Positions 23,721 through 32,880 of a stretch of DNA of 40,882 nucleotides are shown one piece after another. A model generated the notes under the pieces. It ran no database searches, was not told the origin of the DNA, and saw only the letters and a list, made by a program, of their open reading frames with translations. Source of the stretch: Actinomadura sp. KC06 (lineage in GTDB: Bacteria > Actinomycetota > Actinomycetes > Streptosporangiales > Streptosporangiaceae); assembly GCF_004348735.1 (NCBI RefSeq), contig NZ_SMKT01000079.1:1-40882 (forward strand), read 5' to 3'. Every line of letters begins with the position of its first letter. Positions within the stretch are counted from its first letter, which is position 1. The translations under genes and the position numbers were made by a program.

Positions 23721-24390
23721 CCAGGTCCCGGGGCCGCCCGGCGGGGAGGCCGAGCTGACCTCGGTCAAGATCGTCGTCGGCGGCGGCTTCGGCGTCGGCA
23801 AGACCACCTTCGTCGGGTCCGTCTCGGAGATCATGCCGCTCACCACCGAGGCGGTGATGACCGCGGCGAGCGCCGACGTGGACGACCTGTCGGCCGTGCC
23901 CGACAAGACGACCACCACGGTCGCGATGGACTTCGGCCGCGTGTCGCTCGACAGCGAGCTGATCCTCTACCTGTTCGGCACGCCCGGGCAGCACCGGTTC
24001 TGGTTCATGTGGGACGACCTCGTCCGCGGCGCGATCGGCGCCGTCGTCCTGGTCGACACCCGCCGGCTGGAGGACTGCTTCGCCGCCGTCGACTACTTCG
24101 AGGAGCTCGGCCTGCCGTTCGTCGTGGGCGTCAACGGGTTCCACGGCGAGTTCCAGTACGCCGTGGAGGACATCCGCGAGGCCCTGTCGATCAGCCCGCA
24201 CGTGCCGATCGCGCAGTGCGACGCGCGGAGCCGCGAGTCGACCAAGCAGGTGCTGATCACGCTCGTCCAGCACGCGATGACGGTGCACGCGACGCCGCCC
24301 GCGGGCGCGCCGGGGCCGTCCGCGCAGCCCCCGGCCGGGCCGGGCGCCCCCGGCGTCCAGCCGGGCACCACGTCCCCCAGCTGGACCTGA
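23701..24390 (+). CDS. Conservon ATP/GTP-binding protein (CvnD-like)
   Basis: A 229-residue small-GTPase-like protein. P-loop GGFGVGKTT (28-36), a switch I-type region (PDKTTTTVAMDFGRV), switch II LFGTPGQHRFWFMW, and a degenerate NKxD region (VGVNGFHGEF). The core ends near residue 195 and is followed by a Pro/Gly/Ala tail. It is the output protein of the conservon, acting as a membrane-associated switch with the roadblock partner. GTG at 23701, inside the DUF742 gene, is favoured by family start position and translational coupling; AGAAAGG lies just upstream. Confidence 0.92.
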   Translation: MAFGSSDQVPGPPGGEAELTSVKIVVGGGFGVGKTTFVGSVSEIMPLTTEAVMTAASADVDDLSAVPDKTTTTVAMDFGRVSLDSELILYLFGTPGQHRFWFMWDDLVRGAIGAVVLVDTRRLEDCFAAVDYFEELGLPFVVGVNGFHGEFQYAVEDIREALSISPHVPIAQCDARSRESTKQVLITLVQHAMTVHATPPAGAPGPSAQPPAGPGAPGVQPGTTSPSWT

Positions 24391-24455
24391 CGCCGCTTTC
24401 GCCGTACCACGTCGCGTTCCCCCACATCCGGGCGGCCTACGGTCGCGTAGACGAA

Positions 24456-24468
24456 ATGCACGATGCAT
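24456..24468. promoter_or_regulatory. Short palindrome upstream of the second SGNH gene
   Basis: ATGCA-CGA-TGCAT, a perfect 5-bp inverted repeat, sits 44 bp before the proposed ATG at 24513, in a locally A/T-richer stretch. It may be an operator or part of the promoter; no clear -35/-10 pair is seen. Confidence 0.3.
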
Positions 24469-24512
24469 CATTCATCTACGTGATCGACCATGAACCGGTG
24501 ATGGGGGTTGCG

Positions 24513-25286
24513 ATGCGGGAAACGGAGCGGATTCGGACGTACGTGGCCATCGGCGACAGCTTCACCGAGGGCCTGAACGACCCCTACCCCGGCGAGGAGG
24601 ACCGCTTCCGCGGCTGGGCGGACCGGCTCGCCGAGCACATCGCCGGGAGCAGCCCGGGCCTGCGGTACGCGAACCTCGCCGTGCGCGGCAAGCTCGTCCG
24701 GCAGATCGTGGACGACCAGGTCCCGCGCGCCGTCGAGCTCGCGCCCGACCTCGTCACGCTCTGCGGCGGCGGGAACGACATGATCCGTCCCGGCGCCGAC
24801 CCGGACGCGCTCGCGGTCGTGTTCGACGACGCCGTCCGGCGGCTGCGCGCCACCGGCGCCCGCGTCGTCGTCTTCACCGGCTTCGACACCCGCGGGCTGC
24901 GCACCGGCGGCCGCATCCGCGGCAAGGCCGCCACCTACAACATGCACCTGCGCGCCATCGCCGACCGGCGCGGCTGCACCGTCGTCGACCTGTGGCCGCT
25001 GCGCGTGTTCCACGACCCGCGCGCCTGGTACGAGGACCGCCTCCACCTGTCGCCCGAGGGCCACCGCCGGATGGCGCTGTTCGTCGCGGACGTCATCGGC
25101 GTGCCCGTCCAGGGCGACTGGCGCGAGCCGTGGCCGCCGCTCGACCGCGCCGACTGGCTCACGATGCGCCGCGAGGACGTCCGCTGGGCCCGCACGTACC
25201 TGCTGCCCTGGATCGGCCGCCGCGCCACCGGACGCTCCTCCGGCGACGGCCGCGAGCCGAAACGCCCCACCCCGCTCCCGCTCTAG
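24513..25286 (+). CDS. SGNH/GDSL-family hydrolase (cytosolic)
   Basis: A 257-residue SGNH hydrolase. Block I is YVAIGDSFTEG (catalytic Ser16), block III is LCGGGNDMIRPG, and block V is YEDRLHLSPEGH (Asp-x-x-His). No signal peptide. The ATG at 24513 is chosen because block I should fall near the N-terminus and the upstream frame is unlike protein; ATG at 24501 is possible. It lies 122 bp after the conservon and could share its transcript, but such a spacer with a palindrome suggests its own promoter. Substrate unknown; members of this type act on lipid, carbohydrate or peptide esters. Confidence 0.85.
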   Translation: MRETERIRTYVAIGDSFTEGLNDPYPGEEDRFRGWADRLAEHIAGSSPGLRYANLAVRGKLVRQIVDDQVPRAVELAPDLVTLCGGGNDMIRPGADPDALAVVFDDAVRRLRATGARVVVFTGFDTRGLRTGGRIRGKAATYNMHLRAIADRRGCTVVDLWPLRVFHDPRAWYEDRLHLSPEGHRRMALFVADVIGVPVQGDWREPWPPLDRADWLTMRREDVRWARTYLLPWIGRRATGRSSGDGREPKRPTPLPL

Positions 25287-25318
25287 GCGTTCCGGTTTTG
25301 GCGGTGGGCCTTTCGGGT

Positions 25319-25669
25319 TCAGGCGGGGTCGTGTTCGCCCAGGGCTTCGTCCACGGTGTCGGTGACGGTGATGCGGCGGTGCAGGCCGGTGATCTCCAGC
25401 GCCCGCCGGACGATGGGTCGCGGCGCCGCGAGGACGAGGCTCCCGCCCGCGGCCGAGGTGGCCTTGTAGCAGGCGACGATGACCGAGAGGCCGCCGGAGT
25501 CCATGAACTCCAGGTCGGCGAGGTCGAGGACGAGGTCCTCGCCGTGCTCGCGGCGGGCGTCGTTCAGGTGCCTGCGCAGGTCGTCCGCGGAGGCGATGTC
25601 GAGCTCTCCGCGGAGCCGCACGACGGCGCGCCCGCCGCGTGGCCGTATGGTCACTTCCAAAGGCGGCAC
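25319..25669 (-). CDS. STAS-domain anti-sigma-factor antagonist (BldG/RsbV-like)
   Basis: A 116-residue single STAS domain. Visible: VVRLRGELDIASADDLRRHL and LVLDLADLEFMDSGGLSVIV, where Ser58 of DSGG is the site that partner anti-sigma kinases phosphorylate. The unphosphorylated form would sequester an anti-sigma factor and free a sigma factor. The GTG at 25669 is chosen because GGAGG lies about 9 nt upstream and the STAS domain starts there; the upstream ATG at 25723 adds 18 non-family residues. No anti-sigma kinase or sigma gene is in the window, so the partner is elsewhere. Confidence 0.9.
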   Translation of the reverse strand: MPPLEVTIRPRGGRAVVRLRGELDIASADDLRRHLNDARREHGEDLVLDLADLEFMDSGGLSVIVACYKATSAAGGSLVLAAPRPIVRRALEITGLHRRITVTDTVDEALGEHDPA

Positions 25670-25858
25670 GGGGGCTCCCCTCCTGTCGACGCATCCGCCC
25701 GGCGGATGCTTTCCGTGCGACAACTATTGCCGAGGACGGGCCCGCCTGCCAACCCGCCGCGCTACAAGGGTGTGCGCGGTGGTACCTGGCCGTAGTGTGC
25801 TGTCCGACCGTCCTCCAGCCCCCACCCCCGACCCGCCGTTGTAGGAGAAGGACCCCAG
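25670..25858. promoter_or_regulatory. Divergent spacer, STAS gene versus AAA gene
   Basis: Nothing coding is seen. The spacer must hold both promoters; TACAAG and TAGTGT are -10-like hexamers on the plus strand, but neither has a convincing -35. AGGAGAAGGA (25843-25852) is the AAA gene's ribosome site and supports its TTG start. Confidence 0.3.
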
Positions 25859-28800
25859 TTGAGTTCCCCCCGGTTGCCGGACCATCTCGAAGTGCTGCTC
25901 ACCGAGGAGCCCGTACTCGACGTTTACGCGTACGGTCCCTGGCGGGTGCCCGACGGCTTGTACGAGGAGGTGCGCGAACGCGCGCTCGAGTACAACCGGG
26001 ATCCGCGGGCCGTGGTGCTGACACGGCAGCTCAGCGACTTCTACGGGGACGACACCAGCGCCGCCGGGGCCGAGCAGTGGTCGCTGCTGACGTTCCTGCT
26101 CGGCGCGTCCGCGGTCCGCGGCGGGTCGCGCGGCGACGTGGACTACGAGCTGCTGTCGGCGTTCCTCGCGACGCCGGAGTCGGCCGTCCGCGAGCCGACG
26201 GCGTGGTTCACGCAGGGCGGGCGGTGGCGGCCGCCGGGCCTGTGGCTTCCGGAACCGGCCGGGAACGACCGCGAGCGCCGCGCGGTGATGTTCGACCTGG
26301 CGCGGGCGGGGCTGGACGTCTTCGAGGGCCTGGAGCCGGTCGAGCGCCGCCGCCGGGCGCTGATGGACCTGTTCGACCGGCGGGCCGGCGATCCCGAGCT
26401 GCGCGAGGCGGACATGACCGTCCCCAACGCGCGGCTGGACGACGCCTGGGCCGCGCAGCTCACCGACGGGGAGCTGGCCGTCCTGCCCGAGCTGGCGGGA
26501 CCGGTCGGATACCTCGGGTGGGCGTGCGCCGGGCTGGACGCCGCGCACAAGCACCTGGCCGGGACGGTCTCGGACGGCGACGAACCCGACGACGCGCTCG
26601 CCAAGCTGCTGCTCGCCGCCGAGGCCCGGGTCGTCCCCGCCGAGCTGGCGGTCGTGCTCGGCACGGCCCGCTACGAGAACGTGGAGGACCGGCTCCGCGC
26701 GGCCCGCGAAGGGTTCTCCTCGGAGGCGTGGCAGCACGACGTGCGCTCGTGGCTGGCCCGCGGCCTCGTCGCGGGGGAGGCCGACGCGTCCCGCGCCTGG
26801 CTGGACATGGCCGTGCGCGTCACCGGCGCGGTCCAGGGCCTGCCGGACGCGCCGGTGAGCCCGCGCTGCCGCGTGCCCGTCCGCCTGTTCCAGGCCGACC
26901 TGCGGCGCCTGTTCACGATGCGGCGCGTCTTCAACCCGCTCGGCGAGGCCCTCGGCGCCGCCGCCGGGACCCAGCCCGACGGCGAGACCGAGGAAGCACG
27001 CGCCGGACGCGGCGAGGACGTCGCGGACGCGCTCGTCGGGCAGCCGGAGCTGTCCCGCGCGCTCCAGGACGCGGTCGCGGGACGGCTCGCGGGGGAGCGT
27101 CCCGTCCGGCTGCTGATCGCCGGGCCGGAGGGCACCGGCAAGGGCACCGCCGCCGAGGCCGTCGAGCGGCGGCTCGCCGAGGCCGGCGCGGTCCGCGAGG
27201 CGCTGTGGATCTCCGACCAGGTGTTCGCGTCGCTCGGGGTGAGCGACGCCGTCCTGTGGCTGCAGACCCGCGTCCGCGACTGCCTGGACGCGCGGATGCT
27301 CCTCGTCCTGGACGACCTGGAGAAGCTCGCCGCGCACGAGCGGTGCGGTGCCGCCGCCGCGGAGGAGCTGCGGCGGCTCATGGCGCGGTCGCCGTCCCTC
27401 AACGTCGTCGCGCTGTGCCGCCCCGGCGGCGACCGGCGGCTGTTCGAGGCCAACCCGGCGCTCGTCCGGGCGTTCGACGTGGCCCGCACCCGCGACTTCG
27501 GCGAGGACGACTTCGCCGAGCTGTTCACCCTGGCCGTCGCACGGCGCGGATCGCGCGTCGCCCCGGACGTGGCCGCGACCGCGGGCGGCATGCTGCGCCG
27601 CACCCCGCCGCTGCTGAACCTGCGCGGCGCGCGGCTGGTCGAGCACATGGCCGGGGAGGCCGTCGCCGCCGCCGTCCGGCGCGCCGGGGCGGAGGACGCG
27701 AAGGACGCCGCGGCGGACATGCCGGGCGGCCCGCCGGAGATCACGGCGGCGGACCTGCCGCAGCGCCTCATCCCCGGCCGTCCCGCCGAGACCGACCCGC
27801 TCGAAGAGCTCGCCGCCTGCGCCGGCATCGAGCCCGCCAAGCGGGAGGTGGACGCGCTGGTCGCCGAGGCCAAGGCCGCCCGCCTGCGCCGCGAGGCCGG
27901 CATGACGGCGCGGACGCGGCCCCGGCACCTGGTGTTCGCCGGGAACCCCGGCACCGGCAAGAGCAAGGTCGCGGGCATCCTCGGCCGGATCTACGCCGAC
28001 CTCGGGGTGCTGTCGTCCGGGCACCTGGTCGAGGTGGAGCGCGCCGACCTGCTCGGCGAGTACGCCAGCGAGAGCGTGCTGCGGGTCCGGCGGGCGGTGG
28101 AGCAGGCCCACGGCGGCGTGCTGGTCGTCCGCGACGCGCACGCGCTGGTGTCGGCCGCGACCGACGCGGCCCGCGGGCGCGAGGTCCTGGACGTGCTGCT
28201 CACCGGCGTCCAGGCGCACAGCGAGGACCTCGTCGTCGTCCTCACCGGGCCGGAGGCGGAGCTGAACGGGCTGCTGAAATCGCATCCCGACCTGGCCGCG
28301 TACTTCCCCCGCGCCGTCCTGTTCCCCGACCTCACCGAGGACGAGCTGGTCGACGTGTTCGCGGCCAAGGCCGCCGACGCCGGGTTCGAGCTGGCGCCCG
28401 GCGTCCTCGACCGGGTCCGCGAGCTGGCCGAGGCCGCGCCGCGCGAGCGCGGGTTCGGCAACGCCCGCGCGATGATCCACCTGCTGGACCGGGCGGTGGC
28501 GATGCAGGGCCGCCGCGTCCTCGCCGACGGCATCGTCGACGAGACCGAGTCGCTCGACGAGATCCTGCCGGAGGACGTCCCCGACAGGCTCAGCCGCGGC
28601 CGCGACGACGTCCCCGGCGAGCCGCTCGCCGAGATCGAGCGGCTCATCGGCCTGGAGGACATCAAGCGCGAGGTGGCCGGGCTGGTCGCGGAGGTCCGCG
28701 CCGAGCAGCTGCGGCGGGACGCCAAGCTCGCCCCGGCGTCGCCGTCCCGGCACATGGTGTTCACGGGCAACCCCGGCACGGCCAAGACGACGATCGCCCG

Positions 28801-29485
28801 GCTCGTCGCCGCCGTGTACGCGCGGCTCGGGCTGCTGTCGTCCGGCCATCTGGTGGAGGTCACCCGCGCCGACCTCGTCGCCGAGTTCATCGGGCAGACC
28901 GCGCCGCGGGTGCGGGGCGCGGTCGAGCGCGCCCTCGGCGGCGTCCTGTTCGTGGACGAGGCGTACGCGCTGACGTCGGCGAGCGGCGACCGCCGCGACT
29001 TCGGCCACGAGGCCGTCGCCGAGCTGCTGCGGCTGATGGAGGAGCACCGCGGCGACCTGGTCGTCATCGTCGCGGGCTACGAGGCCGAGATGGAGCAGTT
29101 CCTGGACGCCAACCCGGGCCTGAAGTCCCGCTTCCCGAAGGTGCTGCGCTTCCCGGACTACTCCGCCGACGAGCTCGTCACGATCTTCGAGTTCATGGCG
29201 GCGGAGGCGGGGTTCGCGCTCGCGCCGGGCGTCCTGGACGGCCTGCGCCGCGTCGTCGCCGCCCATCCCCGGGACGCCTCGTTCGGCAACGCGCGGCTCG
29301 TCCGGAACCTGCTGGAGGCGGCGATCTCCCGGCAGGCGCAGCGCATCACCGCCAAGGACGACGAGACGCCCGCCGGGATCGAGACGGCCGAGGTCGGGCT
29401 GCTGCGCCCGGAGGACCTCCCGGACGCCCCGCCGCCCGAGCCCGGCATCGGCTTCGGCCGCGCCGGCTTCGGCCCCTACATCTAG
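25859..29485 (+). CDS. Large protein with three AAA modules (CbxX/CfqX type)
   Basis: A 1208-residue protein. Residues 1-400 are helical with no recognised domain. AAA 1 (about 400-600) has P-loop GPEGTGKGT (422-430) and Walker B-like LVLDDLEKL. AAA 2 (about 650-900) has P-loop GNPGTGKSK (695-703), but Walker B reads VLVVRDAHAL, without the usual Asp-Glu. AAA 3 (about 925-1170) has GNPGTAKTT (970-978) and intact VLFVDEAYAL (Asp1033-Glu1034). Modules 2 and 3 are CbxX/CfqX type, the family of RuBisCO activase CbbX and type VII secretion EccA. The TTG start is supported by AGGAGAAGGA 6 nt upstream. A likely role is a remodelling ATPase in which module 3 hydrolyses ATP; target unknown. Its stop overlaps the convergent ABC gene's stop. 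Confidence 0.88.
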   Translation: MSSPRLPDHLEVLLTEEPVLDVYAYGPWRVPDGLYEEVRERALEYNRDPRAVVLTRQLSDFYGDDTSAAGAEQWSLLTFLLGASAVRGGSRGDVDYELLSAFLATPESAVREPTAWFTQGGRWRPPGLWLPEPAGNDRERRAVMFDLARAGLDVFEGLEPVERRRRALMDLFDRRAGDPELREADMTVPNARLDDAWAAQLTDGELAVLPELAGPVGYLGWACAGLDAAHKHLAGTVSDGDEPDDALAKLLLAAEARVVPAELAVVLGTARYENVEDRLRAAREGFSSEAWQHDVRSWLARGLVAGEADASRAWLDMAVRVTGAVQGLPDAPVSPRCRVPVRLFQADLRRLFTMRRVFNPLGEALGAAAGTQPDGETEEARAGRGEDVADALVGQPELSRALQDAVAGRLAGERPVRLLIAGPEGTGKGTAAEAVERRLAEAGAVREALWISDQVFASLGVSDAVLWLQTRVRDCLDARMLLVLDDLEKLAAHERCGAAAAEELRRLMARSPSLNVVALCRPGGDRRLFEANPALVRAFDVARTRDFGEDDFAELFTLAVARRGSRVAPDVAATAGGMLRRTPPLLNLRGARLVEHMAGEAVAAAVRRAGAEDAKDAAADMPGGPPEITAADLPQRLIPGRPAETDPLEELAACAGIEPAKREVDALVAEAKAARLRREAGMTARTRPRHLVFAGNPGTGKSKVAGILGRIYADLGVLSSGHLVEVERADLLGEYASESVLRVRRAVEQAHGGVLVVRDAHALVSAATDAARGREVLDVLLTGVQAHSEDLVVVLTGPEAELNGLLKSHPDLAAYFPRAVLFPDLTEDELVDVFAAKAADAGFELAPGVLDRVRELAEAAPRERGFGNARAMIHLLDRAVAMQGRRVLADGIVDETESLDEILPEDVPDRLSRGRDDVPGEPLAEIERLIGLEDIKREVAGLVAEVRAEQLRRDAKLAPASPSRHMVFTGNPGTAKTTIARLVAAVYARLGLLSSGHLVEVTRADLVAEFIGQTAPRVRGAVERALGGVLFVDEAYALTSASGDRRDFGHEAVAELLRLMEEHRGDLVVIVAGYEAEMEQFLDANPGLKSRFPKVLRFPDYSADELVTIFEFMAAEAGFALAPGVLDGLRRVVAAHPRDASFGNARLVRNLLEAAISRQAQRITAKDDETPAGIETAEVGLLRPEDLPDAPPPEPGIGFGRAGFGPYI

Positions 29486-31515
29486 CCCGCCGCCTGCGCC
29501 TCTCCGGCCGCCTGCGGATCCGCGGCTCCGGCTCCGTAGGCGGCGGCCTGCAGGGAGTACAGGTCGGCGTAGAGGCCGCCGCGTGCCATCAGCGCCGCGT
29601 GGTCGCCCTCCTCGATGACCCGGCCGTGCTCCAGGACGTAGATCCGGTCGGCGTAGCGGACGCTGGCGAGCCGGTGCGTGATCAGCAGGACGGTCCTGCC
29701 GTCGGCGTGCGTGCGGATCCGCTCGAACAGGTTGTGCTCGGCCCGCGCGTCCAGGGCGGCGGTGGGCTCGTCGCAGATCAGCAGCGGCGCGTCCCGGAAG
29801 AAGCCGCGCGCGACGGCGAGCCGCTGCCACTGCCCGCCCGACAGCTCCGCGCCGCCCTTGAACCGGCGGTCCAGCAGCGTGTCGTAGCCGCGGGCGAGCC
29901 CCTCGACGACCTCGTCGGCGCCGGACGCGCGGGCGGCGGCGAGCATCGACGGGTCCTCGCCGTCCCCGTTGCCGGAGGAGACGGCCCCGTCGTCGCCGTG
30001 CCCCATCGTGACGTTCTGCCGGGCGGTCATCGGCCAGTGCGTGTACTCCTGCGCGATGACGGCGACGCGCTCCCACACGTCGTGCGGCGCCACTGACGTC
30101 AGCGGCACGTCGTCCCACCGGACCCGCCCGGTGTCCGGGTCGTACAGCCCGGCCATGATCTTGGCGAGGGTTGTCTTGCCGGAGCCGTTCTCGCCGACGA
30201 GCGCCACCACCTCGCCCTTGCGCACATGCAGGGAGACGCCTCTCAGGGACGGCTCGTCCGCGCCCGGGTAGGTGAACGCGACGTCCTCGACGACGATGTC
30301 GGCGAAGTCGTCCGGGAGCCGCCCGCGCTTCTCCAGCGGTGAGGGCGCCAGCGCGCGGTGCGGGATCCGCTGCTCGGCGGCGGCGCAGAAGCTCACGTAG
30401 TCGCCGAAGTAGAGGCCCTCCTCGTAGCAGTGGTTGACGGCGAACACGAGGTTGGCCAGGGACGACTGGCCCGTCCGGATCGCCAGCACCGCCGTGCCCG
30501 CCACCGCCAGCGGCACCGCGCCCTTCCACAGCATCACGCCCAGCGCGACGTAGACGAGCGCCGTCGCGACGCCCTTCAGCAGATCGCCGGTGATCTTCAC
30601 GATCGTCTGGCGGCGCGCCACGTCCAGCTCCACATGCCGCTGGTAGGACGCCGCCCGGTCGTACTGGCCCAGCAGGAACCCCCGCATCGTGAACGAGCGC
30701 ACCTCGGCGGCGTGCCGCCGTTCGACCATCAGGTCGGACAGGATCCACTTGCGGCGCGTCACCCCGACCAGCGAGAGCAGCATCAGGTACCGCATCCGCG
30801 CGCTGCGGACGGACGCCCATCCCTCCGGCACGGCCGTGAGCAGGAGCAGCGGGAGCAGCACCGGATGCAGCACGCCGAGCGTCCCGGCCGCCGCGATCAT
30901 GCCGACGGCGGCGGTGAGGACGTCCACCGCGTACTGGACGACCATGGGCGCCGACATCAGGCCGCGCCCCTGGGCGCGCTTGAGGTCGTCGAGGAAGTCG
31001 GAGTCGTCCAGCGCGGTCAGGTCAACGGCGGTCGTCGCCTCGTACAGGCGCAGCTCGACCAGCCGCTCGACCTGCGGGTCCAGCCGCGCCTGCGCCCAGC
31101 CGGCGCCAGCCTGCAGCGCGGCCCGCAGCGCTACCGCGCCCGCCACCAGCGCCAGCGAGGGCAGCGCGTCGCGGACGCGCGACGGCGTCGGCGCGGCGCT
31201 GAACAGCGCCGTGAGCACGCCGGTCGTGGCCAGCAGCCAGAACGCGGTGAAGAACCCGGCCGCGAGGTTGAGGCCGACCGTCACGAGCGTGTCGGTGCGG
31301 CTCGCCCGCCAGGCCAGCCGCGCCGCCTGGGCGATCACCGCGGGGAGCCGCCGCGCGATCGTGCGCATGCCCGTCTCGGTGAGTTCCTTGTCCCGCGCGT
31401 GCCAGTTGAGAATCACCTCGGGCAGGCCGGGATCGGGCGGCGGCTCCCGGCGGCGACGGCGCGGGGGCGCCTCTCGCGTACGGAAACGTCGTAGAAAACG
31501 CGGTCGTGTGCCCAT
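29482..31515 (-). CDS. ABC exporter-type half transporter (TMD-NBD fusion)
   Basis: A 677-residue protein: a basic Arg/Pro-rich N-terminus (1-60), a six-helix exporter transmembrane domain (about 75-385), and a nucleotide-binding domain with Walker A GENGSGKTT (441-449), signature LSGGQWQ (558-564), Walker B LLICDEP (about 578-584) and switch His in LLITHRLASV. Dimers of this kind export lipids, peptides or drugs. The loop between Q-loop and signature carries an acidic insert (DDGAVSSGNGDGEDPS). The downstream AAA gene converges with it and the two stops share 4 bp (CTAG, 29482-29485), so read-through antisense is likely. Substrate not deducible. Confidence 0.92.
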   Translation of the reverse strand: MGTRPRFLRRFRTREAPPRRRRREPPPDPGLPEVILNWHARDKELTETGMRTIARRLPAVIAQAARLAWRASRTDTLVTVGLNLAAGFFTAFWLLATTGVLTALFSAAPTPSRVRDALPSLALVAGAVALRAALQAGAGWAQARLDPQVERLVELRLYEATTAVDLTALDDSDFLDDLKRAQGRGLMSAPMVVQYAVDVLTAAVGMIAAAGTLGVLHPVLLPLLLLTAVPEGWASVRSARMRYLMLLSLVGVTRRKWILSDLMVERRHAAEVRSFTMRGFLLGQYDRAASYQRHVELDVARRQTIVKITGDLLKGVATALVYVALGVMLWKGAVPLAVAGTAVLAIRTGQSSLANLVFAVNHCYEEGLYFGDYVSFCAAAEQRIPHRALAPSPLEKRGRLPDDFADIVVEDVAFTYPGADEPSLRGVSLHVRKGEVVALVGENGSGKTTLAKIMAGLYDPDTGRVRWDDVPLTSVAPHDVWERVAVIAQEYTHWPMTARQNVTMGHGDDGAVSSGNGDGEDPSMLAAARASGADEVVEGLARGYDTLLDRRFKGGAELSGGQWQRLAVARGFFRDAPLLICDEPTAALDARAEHNLFERIRTHADGRTVLLITHRLASVRYADRIYVLEHGRVIEEGDHAALMARGGLYADLYSLQAAAYGAGAADPQAAGEAQAAG

Positions 31516-31720
31516 GCGCCGCCCCTTCGCCCGTCCTGTCCGGCAGAGGCAGTGTGCTTCCTGGGAGGGACGGTGTCTGCCGCGTTTGTCACGTTGCGTG
31601 GTTATTCGAAGCAGTTGACTGTCATGCGGTGGAGGGACGCGCGCGAACCCCTAGGGTGTCTAGGGTTTAGCCAGGAGCGACGGCCGGCCGGACGGCCGGA
31701 CACGCAAGGAGGACGACCGC
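31516..31720 (+). promoter_or_regulatory. Promoter region of the LCP gene
   Basis: The spacer has TTGACT (31615-31620) and two direct copies of CTAGGGT (31651-31657, 31660-31666), either of which could supply a -10-like TAGGGT; the spacing to TTGACT is too long for a standard promoter. AAGGAGG (31706-31712) is the ribosome site for the GTG at 31721. Confidence 0.35.
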
Positions 31721-32842
31721 GTGGGGCGCAGCAGGGACCACTCCGCACGCTCGGAGCACCATCACGCCGCCTACGGGCGGGAGACGTACGGCGACCCTTA
31801 CGACGACCCGTACGCCGGTGACCAGCTCGCCGGACGCAGGTACGACCAGGGCGGCCCGTACGACGGGCCCCCGCTCAGGCCGCGCCGGCGGCGGCGCCGC
31901 TGGCCGCGCGTCCTCGGCATCCTCTCGGTCGTCCTGATCCTGGTGATCGCGGGCGGGTACTTCTACCTCGACTCCCGGCTGAAGCGGGAGAGCGTCCTCG
32001 TCGACTACCCCGGCCGGGTCGCCGACACGCCTGGGACGAACTGGCTGATCGTCGGCTCCGACAGCCGCGAGGGCCTGTCCAAGGCCGACCAGAGGCGGCT
32101 CAAGACCGGCTTCTCGGGCGGCCGCCGCACCGACTCGATGATGCTGCTGCACTACGGCTCCGGCGGGACGTCGCTGATCAGCCTCCCGCGCGACTCCTAC
32201 GTCCCGATCCCGGGGCGCGGGTCCAACAAGCTGAACGCCGCGTTCGCGTTCGGCGGCCCCAAGCTGCTCGTGCAGACCGTCGAGAAGGCCACCGGCATCC
32301 GCATCGACCACTACGCCGAGATCGGCTTCAACGGCTTCGTCGGCGTGGTGGACGCCGTCGGCGGCGTCGACATCTGCGTCAAGGACGACGTCGAGGACCC
32401 CAAGGCTGGCCTCGACCTCAAGGCCGGCTGCCAGACGCTCGACGGCGGGCAGGCGCTCGGCTACGTCCGGACCCGCGCCTACGCCCGCGCCGACCTCGAA
32501 CGGGTCGAGAAGCAGCGGGAGTTCTTCGGCGCGCTGATGAAGAAGTCGACGAGCTGGGGGACGATCCTCAACCCGTTCCGGAGCATCCCGCTGGCGACGA
32601 ACGCCACCAGCAACTTCCTGGTCGACGACGGCGACCACCTGCACCACCTCGTCCGCATGATGTGGGCGATGAAGGGCGTCAGCGGCAAGGACGGCGTGAC
32701 CACCACGGTCCCGATCGGCGGCGGCGGCAGTTCCGCCGGCGCCGGCTCGTACATCACCTGGGACAAGGCCAAGGCGTCCAGGCTCTTCGAGGCGCTCCAG
32801 CAGGACCAGAAGATCCCGAAGGACGTCATCACGAAGAAGTGA
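31721..32842 (+). CDS. LytR-CpsA-Psr (LCP) family cell-wall ligase
   Basis: A 373-residue type II membrane protein. The cytosolic N-terminus (1-60) is Tyr/Asp/Gly-rich with an Arg run, a single TM helix spans 62-83, and the LCP domain is outside (about 105-270): NWLIVGSDSREGL, the conserved GGRRTDSMMLLH (Arg/Asp pair for pyrophosphate lipid binding), and SLPRDSYVPIPG with NKLNAAFAFGG. LCP enzymes transfer wall teichoic acid, arabinogalactan or capsule from a polyprenyl carrier to peptidoglycan. A C-terminal extension of ~100 residues ends the protein. GTG start with AAGGAGG 8 nt upstream. Confidence 0.93.
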   Translation: MGRSRDHSARSEHHHAAYGRETYGDPYDDPYAGDQLAGRRYDQGGPYDGPPLRPRRRRRRWPRVLGILSVVLILVIAGGYFYLDSRLKRESVLVDYPGRVADTPGTNWLIVGSDSREGLSKADQRRLKTGFSGGRRTDSMMLLHYGSGGTSLISLPRDSYVPIPGRGSNKLNAAFAFGGPKLLVQTVEKATGIRIDHYAEIGFNGFVGVVDAVGGVDICVKDDVEDPKAGLDLKAGCQTLDGGQALGYVRTRAYARADLERVEKQREFFGALMKKSTSWGTILNPFRSIPLATNATSNFLVDDGDHLHHLVRMMWAMKGVSGKDGVTTTVPIGGGGSSAGAGSYITWDKAKASRLFEALQQDQKIPKDVITKK

Positions 32843-32868
32843 CCGGGATAGGCGCGCGTCCCGCCGGT

Positions 32869-32874
32869 TAGAGT
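32869..32874 (+). promoter_or_regulatory. -10-like box for a leaderless transcript
   Basis: TAGAGT ends 6 nt before the ATG at 32881, the distance expected if transcription starts at the A of the start codon. No ribosome site lies between it and the ATG. Confidence 0.45.
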
Positions 32875-32880
32875 CGGGTC

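Noticed and set aside
25724..30820. Minus-strand frame of 1698 codons across the AAA gene and the ABC gene
   Set aside because: It overlaps two well-supported genes and its product has no recognisable domain; long antisense frames are expected at this GC content.
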